Origin: Patescibacteria group bacterium
GTDB taxonomy: Bacteria; Patescibacteriota; Microgenomatia; UBA8517
DNA: 38,860 bases
Direction: 5' to 3'
NCBI GenBank assembly: GCA_022868165.1
Contig: JALHYA010000010.1
Span: 64,375-103,234 of the forward strand
Shown: positions 27,386-35,218 of the stretch, one piece after another
Position numbering within the stretch: the first letter of the stretch is position 1
Layout: each line of letters begins with the position of its first letter
Notes under the pieces: generated by a model
The model's input: only the letters and a program-made list of their open reading frames with translations
What the model was told of the DNA's origin: nothing
The model's database searches: none
Made by a program: the position numbers and the translations under genes

Positions 27386-27643
27386 ATGCGAAAATACGAA
27401 TTAACGGTTGTTCTGGACGGGAAAGCAACCGCTTCCAAGAAAAAAGCGGCCAGCGAAATGGTCGAAAAAGTTGTGGCAATTTCGGAAGGGAAAGTCGGCA
27501 AGATTGAAGACTGGGGCGCAAAGGCTGCTGGAATTTATCTTCACTTTCCTTTAGAATTGACTGGCCAAGGAGCCAAAGCTCTTTTGGCAAAAGTCGCGGT
27601 TGAAAACGACATAAAAAAATATCTGCTGGTGAAGGTAAAATAA
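27386..27643 (+). CDS. rpsF: 30S ribosomal protein S6
   Basis: MRKYELTVVLDGKA...VAISEGKVGKIEDWGAKAAGIYLHFPLEL; followed by ssb and rpsR. Start revised to 27386. Confidence 0.88.
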   Translation: MRKYELTVVLDGKATASKKKAASEMVEKVVAISEGKVGKIEDWGAKAAGIYLHFPLELTGQGAKALLAKVAVENDIKKYLLVKVK

Positions 27644-27646
27644 TTT

Positions 27647-28156
27647 ATGGCACGAAGTTTAAACAAAGTACAGTTAATCGGAAATCTTACACGCGATCCT
27701 GAACTTCGCTATACCCCACAGGGAACAGCCGTTTGCACAATAGGATTGGCAACCAACCGTCAGTGGACAACGGAATCCGGAGAGAAAAAGGAAGATGCCG
27801 AGTTTCATAGGCTTGTTGCTTGGAATAAACTTGCTGAGATTTGCTCGCAACTTTTAAAGAAAGGCCGAAAAGTTTATGTAGAGGGCCGTCTTCAAACCAG
27901 AACCTGGACAGGTCAGGACGGGCAACCGCGCACCACAACCGAAATCGTAATTTCGGACATGATAATTCTTGATAAACGCGAAGTGGGCGAAACTGGTGGG
28001 GGAGAATTTCAAGTTCCCGAAGCCGCTTTGGAAGAACCAGCCCTAGCTCCCGCCAAAGAGCCGGCCAAAAAAGAAAAGGAAGAGAAGAAATCTAAAGGAA
28101 AAAAAGAGAAAGAAGAAAAGGTCGAAGAATCGAGAGATGAGGATATACCATTTTGA
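27647..28156 (+). CDS. ssb: Single-stranded DNA-binding protein
   Basis: LNKVQLIGNLTRDPELRYTPQGTAVCTIGLATNR, acidic tail ending DEDIPF. Confidence 0.97.
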   Translation: MARSLNKVQLIGNLTRDPELRYTPQGTAVCTIGLATNRQWTTESGEKKEDAEFHRLVAWNKLAEICSQLLKKGRKVYVEGRLQTRTWTGQDGQPRTTTEIVISDMIILDKREVGETGGGEFQVPEAALEEPALAPAKEPAKKEKEEKKSKGKKEKEEKVEESRDEDIPF

Positions 28157-28401
28157 TGGACAAAAAAAGAAAATCATCCAAACCGAGAGTAAAACCGGTT
28201 GCCACAAATTGCCCTTTTTGCAAAGCGGGCAGTAACCCGAATTATAAGGACGTAGATACTATTGAAAAATTTATTACCGACAGGGCAAAAATAATCGGGA
28301 AAAGCCGATCGGGATTATGTGCCAAACATCAAAGACAATTAAGCCGGGCTGTTAAACAAGCAAGGCATATTGGCCTTCTTCCCTTCACCGGCGGCCTCTA
28401 A
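28153..28401 (+). CDS. rpsR: 30S ribosomal protein S18
   Basis: CPFCKAG...YKDVDTIEKFITDRAKIIGKSRSGLCAKHQRQLSRAVKQARHIGLLPF. Confidence 0.93.
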   Translation: MMDKKRKSSKPRVKPVATNCPFCKAGSNPNYKDVDTIEKFITDRAKIIGKSRSGLCAKHQRQLSRAVKQARHIGLLPFTGGL

Positions 28402-28410
28402 GCATATAAT

Positions 28411-29649
28411 ATGCCAAAAGCAAATTTGCCAAAAGTAAGAAAGATTCTTCTCGCTGTTTTTTCGGCGGTACTTATCTTCGGCGCAGGATATTTCTTTGGG
28501 ATAAAAGGCTTTTCGGCAAACTTCAATAAATTTCCTAAAGTAACAATCAACAGGACCGTTCCGGTTAATCAGGGAAATTTGGATTTCTCGCTTTTCTGGA
28601 AAGTTTGGGATACTCTGGCGGCCAAGTATTTCGATAAAAGCAAAATCGTTCCTTCGCAGATGGTTTATGGGGCCATTAGCGGGATGGTTTCGGCTCTTGG
28701 AGACCCTTATACGGTATTTTTGCCTCCCAGTCAGAACAAGGTAGTTGAAGAAGACTTAAGCGGAAGCTTCGAAGGCGTTGGAATTCAAATAGGGTATAAA
28801 GGAAATCAACTGGCCGTTATTGCCCCTCTTCCCGGTTCCCCCGCAGAGAAAGCCGGCGTTAAAGCGGGGGATTTCATTGTCGGGATAAAGGACGAGCTGA
28901 AGAAGATTGATAGAGGAACTGTCGGCATCAGTTTACCCGATGCAGTGCAGGCGATAAGAGGTTCTGCGGGAACAAGTGTTACATTAATGCTAATCCGCGA
29001 GGGAAGCGACCAGCCGATTGTAATAGACATTGTCAGGGCAAATGTTCAAGTTCCGTCCGTGACTTTGGAATTCGTAGGGCAGAATAAAGACATCGCCCAC
29101 ATAAGGCTTATGAAATTCGGCGCGGACACGACGTCCGAGTGGGACTCTAAAATAAACGAGATATTGGCAAATAAATCGGCCAAGGCGGTAATTCTGGACC
29201 TTAGAAATAACCCGGGCGGATATCTTCAAGGAGCGGTAGATATTGCCTCCGATTTCATCAGCTCCGGTAGTGTTGCCGTAATTGAGGAGCGCTCGGATGG
29301 CTCAAAGAAAAACTACACGGCGGACAATAAGTTGGCCAGACTCGTCGATCTTCCGGTAGTTGTTTTGGTAAACGGAGGAAGCGCTTCGGCATCGGAAATT
29401 TTGGCAGGGGCTTTGCGCGACGACCGAAAAGCAAAACTTGTGGGTGAGACAACTTTTGGAAAGGGGACAATTCAGGAACCGGAGGATTTAGACGGCGGCG
29501 CCGGGCTTCATATCACAATTGCCAAATGGTTAACACCCAGCGGGTTTTGGGTGAACGAAAAAGGACTTGAACCGGACGTTAAAATTAAAAATGATACAAA
29601 TGCGGCCGTCGATGCACAGCTTGACGCCGCAATAAACTTGTTGAAGTAG
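28411..29649 (+). CDS. ctpA: S41-family C-terminal processing peptidase
   Basis: PDZ domain, LDLRNNPGGYLQGAVDIASDF, VNGGSASASEILAGAL, GETTFGKGTIQ. Confidence 0.95.
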   Translation: MPKANLPKVRKILLAVFSAVLIFGAGYFFGIKGFSANFNKFPKVTINRTVPVNQGNLDFSLFWKVWDTLAAKYFDKSKIVPSQMVYGAISGMVSALGDPYTVFLPPSQNKVVEEDLSGSFEGVGIQIGYKGNQLAVIAPLPGSPAEKAGVKAGDFIVGIKDELKKIDRGTVGISLPDAVQAIRGSAGTSVTLMLIREGSDQPIVIDIVRANVQVPSVTLEFVGQNKDIAHIRLMKFGADTTSEWDSKINEILANKSAKAVILDLRNNPGGYLQGAVDIASDFISSGSVAVIEERSDGSKKNYTADNKLARLVDLPVVVLVNGGSASASEILAGALRDDRKAKLVGETTFGKGTIQEPEDLDGGAGLHITIAKWLTPSGFWVNEKGLEPDVKIKNDTNAAVDAQLDAAINLLK

Positions 29650-29650
29650 T

Positions 29651-30790
29651 ATGGCAAGGTTTAACTTCAAAAAATCCTTACTGGTGGCCGCAATCGCGGT
29701 AGTTTTGTTTGTTGCTGTTACCGGCGGCGCCATTGCCGATAGAATTTTCGGTTTTAAGCCACTGGACCTTCTTTTTCCTAGAGGATTTAAAGTTCAACAG
29801 AAAGTTTTGACCGAGGAATCGGTTGTTATTAATGTTGTCAAAAATGTCGGTCCCTCGGTGGTGACGGTTTCGGCACAAGCACCCCAAAGGAGAGTTTTAC
29901 AACTTAATCCTTTCGGGGGATTTTCCACAAGCATCCAAGGCGGACAGCCACAGGATATAGGCAGCGGATTTATCTTGACCTCCGATGGACTTATTGCCAC
30001 CAATAAACACGTCGTTTCGGATACGACGGTTTCGTATAAAGTAGTAACTTCGGACGGAAAAACTTACGACGTAAAACAAATTAACCGTGACCCCTCCAAC
30101 GATATTGCGATGTTGAGGATTGATGCGAAGGGATTAAAACCGGTCGATTTGGGTGATTCGGATACTTTACAGGTAGGTCAATTCGTAATCGCAATAGGGA
30201 CGGCTTTGGGGCAGTTCAGAAACACCGTTACAACCGGCGTTGTTTCGGGGTTGGGCAGGGGAATACAGGCCGGTGATGAATTTCAGGGGTATGTGGAGCA
30301 GTTGGACAACGTTATTCAAACGGACGCGGCGATAAATCCGGGTAATTCCGGCGGACCGCTTCTTAACTCGGCGGGGGAGGTAATAGGAATTAATGTTGCG
30401 GTCGCCGAGTCCGCGCAAAATATCGGCTTTGCAATTCCAATCAACATTGTCAAATCCGCAATCGACCAATTTAAAACGACAGGAAAGTTTCCCTCAAAAG
30501 CCTACATTGGAGTCGAGTATCAGATGATTCCCAAACAAACGGCGCTTCTTAATAATGTTCCTCAGGGAGCATATGTTGTTAATGTTGTTGCCGGTTCTCC
30601 TGCCGAGAAAGCGGGTCTTGAGATAGGGGACATAATTTTTAAGGTCGACTCAAAAGAAATTACCCAAGATAACGGCGGATTGGCGAAAGTTATTTCAAGC
30701 AAAAAGCCCGGAGACGTTATAACTCTTGATATCAACAGAAACGGAGATAATATTAAGGCCAGCGTTACTCTTTCAGAGTTTGCGCAATAG
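29651..30790 (+). CDS. htrA: HtrA/DegP-like trypsin-like serine protease with PDZ domain
   Basis: GSGFILTSDGLIATNKHVV, NDIAMLRID, TDAAINPGNSGGPLLNSAGEVIGIN. Confidence 0.95.
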   Translation: MARFNFKKSLLVAAIAVVLFVAVTGGAIADRIFGFKPLDLLFPRGFKVQQKVLTEESVVINVVKNVGPSVVTVSAQAPQRRVLQLNPFGGFSTSIQGGQPQDIGSGFILTSDGLIATNKHVVSDTTVSYKVVTSDGKTYDVKQINRDPSNDIAMLRIDAKGLKPVDLGDSDTLQVGQFVIAIGTALGQFRNTVTTGVVSGLGRGIQAGDEFQGYVEQLDNVIQTDAAINPGNSGGPLLNSAGEVIGINVAVAESAQNIGFAIPINIVKSAIDQFKTTGKFPSKAYIGVEYQMIPKQTALLNNVPQGAYVVNVVAGSPAEKAGLEIGDIIFKVDSKEITQDNGGLAKVISSKKPGDVITLDINRNGDNIKASVTLSEFAQ

Positions 30791-30812
30791 TTGCCATTAT
30801 CCCGAATTTTCG
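30775..30812. repeat. 38-bp direct repeat copy 1 (covers htrA 3' end)
   Basis: AGAGTTTGCGCAATAGTTGCCATTATCCCGAATTTTCG, identical to 31349-31386. Confidence 0.95.
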
Positions 30813-30819
30813 CAATAAT

Positions 30820-30848
30820 TTGACTATTTAACTTCCATCCACTAGAAT
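30820..30848 (+). promoter_or_regulatory. promoter of inserted orphan gene
   Basis: TTGACT (30820-30825), 17 bp, TAGAAT (30843-30848); ATG at 30858. Confidence 0.55.
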
Positions 30849-30857
30849 TCCGATATC

Positions 30858-31349
30858 ATGAGTCCGGAAGCAAAAAGAGGTTTGGAAAGTTACCTAGAGG
30901 GCACGATGTATCTTCCCGAGTGGAGAGATGTTTTCCTTTTCGAGTTTTCTAAGATTTTGTCTCAAGCACAAATTGAGATGGGAAAGGGAGTTTATGAAGG
31001 TTTGGGAAAGCTAGGATTTAAAGTTGAAAAGGACGAGGCATCTTCTCAGCTTCTTAGAATTCTTCCCACAACAACAGATTACCCCCAACTTATCTTCAGG
31101 ATATACGAAGGCCGGGGAATAAAGTTTTTATCCGGAAATCAGAATAGGGCAGATAGGGATTGGTTAAAAGCCCTTGGGGTTGACTTGAAGGAAGCAGAAT
31201 TACGTTTGAGCTTGGGGGTAGAGCAAAATGACATGGATAGGCGAAATGCCATCAAGGTAAAAAGAGCTTATGAAATCCAGACGTTCAACGGACTATATCT
31301 CAATTTGTCATCGGGGTCGATGCTCATATTAGATGGTTCGATACGTTAA
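30858..31349 (+). CDS. hypothetical protein carried between 38-bp direct repeats
   Basis: ORF with its own promoter, no recognised motif. Confidence 0.6.
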   Translation: MSPEAKRGLESYLEGTMYLPEWRDVFLFEFSKILSQAQIEMGKGVYEGLGKLGFKVEKDEASSQLLRILPTTTDYPQLIFRIYEGRGIKFLSGNQNRADRDWLKALGVDLKEAELRLSLGVEQNDMDRRNAIKVKRAYEIQTFNGLYLNLSSGSMLILDGSIR

Positions 31350-31386
31350 GAGTTTGCGCAATAGTTGCCATTATCCCGAATTTTCG
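31349..31386. repeat. 38-bp direct repeat copy 2
   Basis: Exact copy of 30775-30812. Confidence 0.95.
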
Positions 31387-31399
31387 GAGTAGAGTTAAT

Positions 31400-32221
31400 T
31401 TATTCATCCATCCGGATGGAGAAAGAGAAATCCAGAATCTCGCCCAAAACAACGCGTTCCGCTTTAGAAAAATAACTTTCCCAGGGAGAAATTTTTACAC
31501 CCCTTATCTGCGCAATTTCCTGAAGAATACTTGTTACTGAAACCAACATCATGGGGGAAACCCTGACTGTTCTAGTGAGATTAAAAAAAGAAGGATAGAG
31601 AGTTACGTAGGGGAGTGGCGGTTTCGTTTCTGAAATAAGGAATCGGCGTTTCACCCCAACATTGGAACACAGCCTTTCCCAGCCGCCGACATCTCCCCGG
31701 TCCCGTCCGAGAATTATCGCCAAGTCAACCCCTTTCAGTCTATCCGTTTGGTACGGGTCGTTAAGTTTGCCAGGAAAATCTGCAATTGCCACTCCCGGCC
31801 GGTCCTCAAGAAAAGCTCGAATTGATTGAACAACTTCCTCTTCTGGGACCTCGTCGAAACCTCGCTTAATTCTATAACTCCAATCGATTTCTCCGGATAT
31901 AGCTTTGCCGGATTGGGTATAGAGGTCTAGATCATGATAGCTTGCCGGGATATCGTATGCTTTTAAAACTTTATAACAAGAATAAGCATAGGTGGTTTTG
32001 GATCTGTTGGGACTGCCTACTATCGCAAGGTGGAACGTATTTTCGGGTCTTGAAAGATGGTCTTGAAGCTGGGTGGCCGTGAGAGCCAATCTTCGCCCGG
32101 CAAGGTCATAAACAAGATCTCGACTTTCGAGTATTTTACGAGCTTCCTCTGCCAAGGACTGGGGATTAAAGCCAAGGACCTCTCCCATTTGTAGGGAATT
32201 GTATAAGAACCTAATTCCCAT
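31400..32221 (-). CDS. uncharacterised P-loop NTPase-like protein
   Basis: HLAIVGSPNRSKTTYAYSCYKVL (Walker A-like, final G replaced by S), VAIADFPG (Walker B/G3-like), DLAIILGRDRGD. Confidence 0.5.
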   Translation of the reverse strand: MGIRFLYNSLQMGEVLGFNPQSLAEEARKILESRDLVYDLAGRRLALTATQLQDHLSRPENTFHLAIVGSPNRSKTTYAYSCYKVLKAYDIPASYHDLDLYTQSGKAISGEIDWSYRIKRGFDEVPEEEVVQSIRAFLEDRPGVAIADFPGKLNDPYQTDRLKGVDLAIILGRDRGDVGGWERLCSNVGVKRRFLISETKPPLPYVTLYPSFFNLTRTVRVSPMMLVSVTSILQEIAQIRGVKISPWESYFSKAERVVLGEILDFSFSIRMDE

Positions 32222-32251
32222 GTAAACCCTTTGGGCTTTTTTCTTCAGTAA

Positions 32252-32953
32252 CTAAGAATTCGCTTGGGTTGCGGCAACAATTTTGGAGAGTTCGCCATCA
32301 ATTATTCCCTCGAGATTTCCCCAGGATTTTCCGATTCGATGGTCCGTAACGCGGTTTTGCGGGAAGTTGTAGGTTCGAATTTTCTCGGCTCGCATGCCCC
32401 GACCAATGACAGAGCGGTAGCCGGCGACCGTTCGCATTTTTTCTTCTTCCTGTTTTTCAAAAAGTTTGGCGCGAAGGATATCCATCGCAAGCCTTCTGTT
32501 TTGTTCTTGGAAACGCTCTCTCTGTGAAGTGACAACAATCCCCGTTGGCTTATGTGTAATTCTTACCGCGGTTGATACTTTCTGAACATTCTGACCGCCC
32601 TGTGAAGAAGAATGGAAAAATTGAATGTCCAGATCGTTTGGACTTACTTGCACGTCGCTTTCTTTTATCTCGGGAAGAACAACAACCGTAGCGGTTGAGG
32701 TATGGATTCTTCCGTGTCTCTCGGTAGCCGGAATTCTCTGGACCCTATGAACTCCCGACTCGTTTTTTAGCATATCAAATACCCCAACCCCATTAATTTT
32801 AATTACATCGTCATCAATCGGAGTAACCTTCCAGCCTTTTTTGGCCGCAAAGCGCAGATACATCCGCAGTAAATCCGAAGCCCAAATTTTGGCTTCGTCG
32901 CCTCCGGTTGCACCACGAACCTCTAAATAAATTGTTTGGATGTCGGTATTCAT
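32252..32953 (-). CDS. prfA: Peptide chain release factor 1, lacking N-terminal domain 1
   Basis: EVRGATGGDEA, VHRVQRIPATERHGRIHTSTATV (PxT motif), SSSQGGQNVQKVSTAVRITHKPTG (GGQ). In-frame TAG immediately upstream. Confidence 0.85.
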   Translation of the reverse strand: MNTDIQTIYLEVRGATGGDEAKIWASDLLRMYLRFAAKKGWKVTPIDDDVIKINGVGVFDMLKNESGVHRVQRIPATERHGRIHTSTATVVVLPEIKESDVQVSPNDLDIQFFHSSSQGGQNVQKVSTAVRITHKPTGIVVTSQRERFQEQNRRLAMDILRAKLFEKQEEEKMRTVAGYRSVIGRGMRAEKIRTYNFPQNRVTDHRIGKSWGNLEGIIDGELSKIVAATQANS

Positions 32954-32962
32954 TATGATCGA

Positions 32963-33054
32963 TGTTGGAAGCTAGAGGTAGGAAGATAGATGATGAAGTT
33001 GGAAGTGCGATATCTAACTTCTCACTTCGGAATCCAGCTTCCCATTTCCAACTT
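32963..33054. repeat. GTTGGAAG/CTTCCAAC hairpin-forming intergenic repeat between rpmE and prfA
   Basis: GTTGGAAGCTAGAGGTAGGAAG...GAAGTTGGAAG...CTAACTTCTCACTTC...CAGCTTCCCATTTCCAACTTC; same vocabulary as the dnaX insertion. Confidence 0.55.
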
Positions 33055-33055
33055 C

Positions 33056-33370
33056 TTACTTCGCAGCTTTTCTAAGCTGCTCTAGAGTATCCGGCCTTTC
33101 CATCTCTTCCTGGAGTTTCTTTAAGTGCTTTAAGTGTCTCTTTTCCGTTTTTGAAACCACATTGGTGCTCGCCTTTGCCTGCTTGGCCTTAAATGCATCG
33201 ACTCGTCCGGCCGTGTCCAGATACTTCATTTGTCCGGTGTAGTAAGGGTGGCAATTGTAGCAAACTCCCACTTTCAATTCCGGCACGGTTGCGCCGACGT
33301 AAAAAACGTTGCCGCAGGCGCAAGTTACCTTCGCCTCCTGGAACCAAGTTGGATGTATGTTTGCTCGCAT
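33056..33370 (-). CDS. rpmE: 50S ribosomal protein L31, zinc type with C-terminal extension
   Basis: MRANIHPTWFQEAKVTCACGNVFYVGATVPELKVGVCYNCHPYYTGQ; about 40 extra C-terminal residues. Confidence 0.9.
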   Translation of the reverse strand: MRANIHPTWFQEAKVTCACGNVFYVGATVPELKVGVCYNCHPYYTGQMKYLDTAGRVDAFKAKQAKASTNVVSKTEKRHLKHLKKLQEEMERPDTLEQLRKAAK

Positions 33371-33382
33371 ATTAGGAGGATA

Positions 33383-34306
33383 TTATACCTTTCTTCGCTT
33401 GTATTCCGCAATCCCAATTCCCAAAGTTGTCAAAACCGTGCCTAAAATAAAGGGCGTGGTTATTGTTTCTTTGAGCCACCAAACTGCCAACGGAATTGCG
33501 AATAAGGTTTGTAGGTAGGTAAATAGTATTGCTTCGGAAGCTTCGATGGTTTTTTGGCCAAGCTGGTATAGGAAGTAGGCGAGTGCACCGGAAAGAAGCG
33601 CCATGTAGACAACTCCTGCGTGAGTGGTAATTGATACCACTTTAATCAATTGAACTGCCCCCTGGAAAGAACCAACTTCCAAAATCGAAAACGGAAGAAT
33701 GGTAAAGAAGCCGATAATAAAGGAGCCAATTGTCAGAGAAAGAGGTTCGAACTTGTAATCTTTAAGTCCGATTTTGGAAAAGATGACGTAGCCTATCCAG
33801 GCGAAATTTGAAATTAGGGTAAGGATATTTCCGAAAAGATTTTTGTAGGCAAAAATTGGACCACTGGATTCAAAGATAGGTTGGACAATAATAAAAACGG
33901 TGCCAACGATAGCTATTAGTATTCCCAATTTTTCGATTTTGGTTACGCGTTCCCTTAAAATCAAGGTTCCGGCTAGGATAACTCCAAGAGGGGCTGCCAT
34001 CGAGATAATGGTTTGGTCAAGAACGGTGGTTAAATTAAGACCCCAAAAAAGAAGGCCGATGTTTATCGTAGTACCGAGAAGTGCGATGAGGACAAAAAGA
34101 CCAAGTTCTTTTGGCTTTTTGGGAAAGCTAACGCCTTTGGTAAAAATTAAGGGAGATAGAATAATGCTTGTCAGGAAAAATCTGTACGCGAGAAATGTAA
34201 AAGGAGGAAGTTCCTTGAGGGTAAATTTAATAACGGGTCCTGCGATTCCCCAAATCGCCGAAGCAATTATTAAATAGATGTAGGCTCTGAGGCGGGCAGG
34301 ATTCAT
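33383..34306 (-). CDS. EamA/DMT-family transporter
   Basis: About ten hydrophobic segments, AYIYLIIASAIWGIAGPVIKF, two EamA repeats. Confidence 0.88.
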   Translation of the reverse strand: MNPARLRAYIYLIIASAIWGIAGPVIKFTLKELPPFTFLAYRFFLTSIILSPLIFTKGVSFPKKPKELGLFVLIALLGTTINIGLLFWGLNLTTVLDQTIISMAAPLGVILAGTLILRERVTKIEKLGILIAIVGTVFIIVQPIFESSGPIFAYKNLFGNILTLISNFAWIGYVIFSKIGLKDYKFEPLSLTIGSFIIGFFTILPFSILEVGSFQGAVQLIKVVSITTHAGVVYMALLSGALAYFLYQLGQKTIEASEAILFTYLQTLFAIPLAVWWLKETITTPFILGTVLTTLGIGIAEYKRRKV

Positions 34307-34308
34307 TG

Positions 34309-35181
34309 TTACTTAAGAACTTCGACCAGGCGGTCAAGGCCAAAAGAAAAACCCACTGCAGGAATATCTCGTCCGGCAAACATTCCAATCAGGTTGTTGT
34401 ATCTTCCGCCGCCGCCGATTGATTGTTCTTGGAGATTTCCGGTCGGCTTAAGTTCAAAGATAGCTCCCGTATAATAATCAAGTCCCCGGGCAAGCGTCGA
34501 ATCGAATAAGAAATCGGAATCTACCATTAAGCCATATTTCGATTCCAAAATATTGAAGATTTTTTCAAGATTCTGGGTTGGTTTTGAATTTTGCACAAAA
34601 TTCAAAAGCCTTTTTTCGGTATTCTCTTTGCCTACTTTGTAAATTTTGTCTATCGCCCGAATATCTTCAATAGAGAGGTCTTTAAAATTTTGTCTGTCGT
34701 TTATTGCCATTTTTGCATCATTCAGGCCAACTTCCCGAACTGCCCTAATTGCGGCAGCGATTATTTTTGCATCCTCTTGTTCGTCTGTGCTTCCTACCGT
34801 GTCGAAATCAAACTGGGTCAGCTCACGGTAGCGCCCTTTTTGGGGGTTTTCTCCACGAAAAGCCTGCCCGATTTGGTATCTGGAAAACATTGGATTCAGA
34901 AGACCTAGATTGTTTGCAACAAATCTTGCCAAGGGTACGGTTAAGTCGTAACGCAACGCCAGCTTTCTTCCTCCCTTATCCGTAAATTGGTAGATAAGCT
35001 TTTCTTCCTCGCCGTATTTTCCCAGAAGGGTTTCGGCAAATTCGACGGTCGGAGTTTCAATAGGAACAAACCCGAATTCTTCCAAAACACCGCTGATTTT
35101 GTTTATTGTCTCTCGGCGTTTCTTTGCGAGTTCGGGTCCGATGTCTCTAAATCCCTTCGGTGTGACCGGGCCTTTTTGCAT
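34309..35181 (-). CDS. hisS: Histidyl-tRNA synthetase catalytic core lacking the anticodon-binding domain (or HisZ-like)
   Basis: PKGFRDIGPELAKKR, ALRYDLTVPLARFVA, RYQIGQAFRGENPQKGRYRELTQFDFD, LARGLDYYTGAIFE, GGGGRYNNLIGMF, AVGFSFGLDRL then stop. Confidence 0.85.
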   Translation of the reverse strand: MQKGPVTPKGFRDIGPELAKKRRETINKISGVLEEFGFVPIETPTVEFAETLLGKYGEEEKLIYQFTDKGGRKLALRYDLTVPLARFVANNLGLLNPMFSRYQIGQAFRGENPQKGRYRELTQFDFDTVGSTDEQEDAKIIAAAIRAVREVGLNDAKMAINDRQNFKDLSIEDIRAIDKIYKVGKENTEKRLLNFVQNSKPTQNLEKIFNILESKYGLMVDSDFLFDSTLARGLDYYTGAIFELKPTGNLQEQSIGGGGRYNNLIGMFAGRDIPAVGFSFGLDRLVEVLK

Positions 35182-35218
35182 AGTCCTAATTTTATCTTTT
35201 TTGAAGCCAAAAAACTAG

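Noticed and set aside
28405-28413. TATAATATG directly at the ctpA start as a leaderless promoter
   Set aside because: -10 abuts the ATG with no room for a TSS before it, no good -35, and no nearby alternative start.
31407-31420. Perfect palindrome TCCATCCGGATGGA
   Set aside because: Lies in the 3' end of the reverse-strand CDS with no U tract; short enough to be chance or a weak convergent-gene hairpin.
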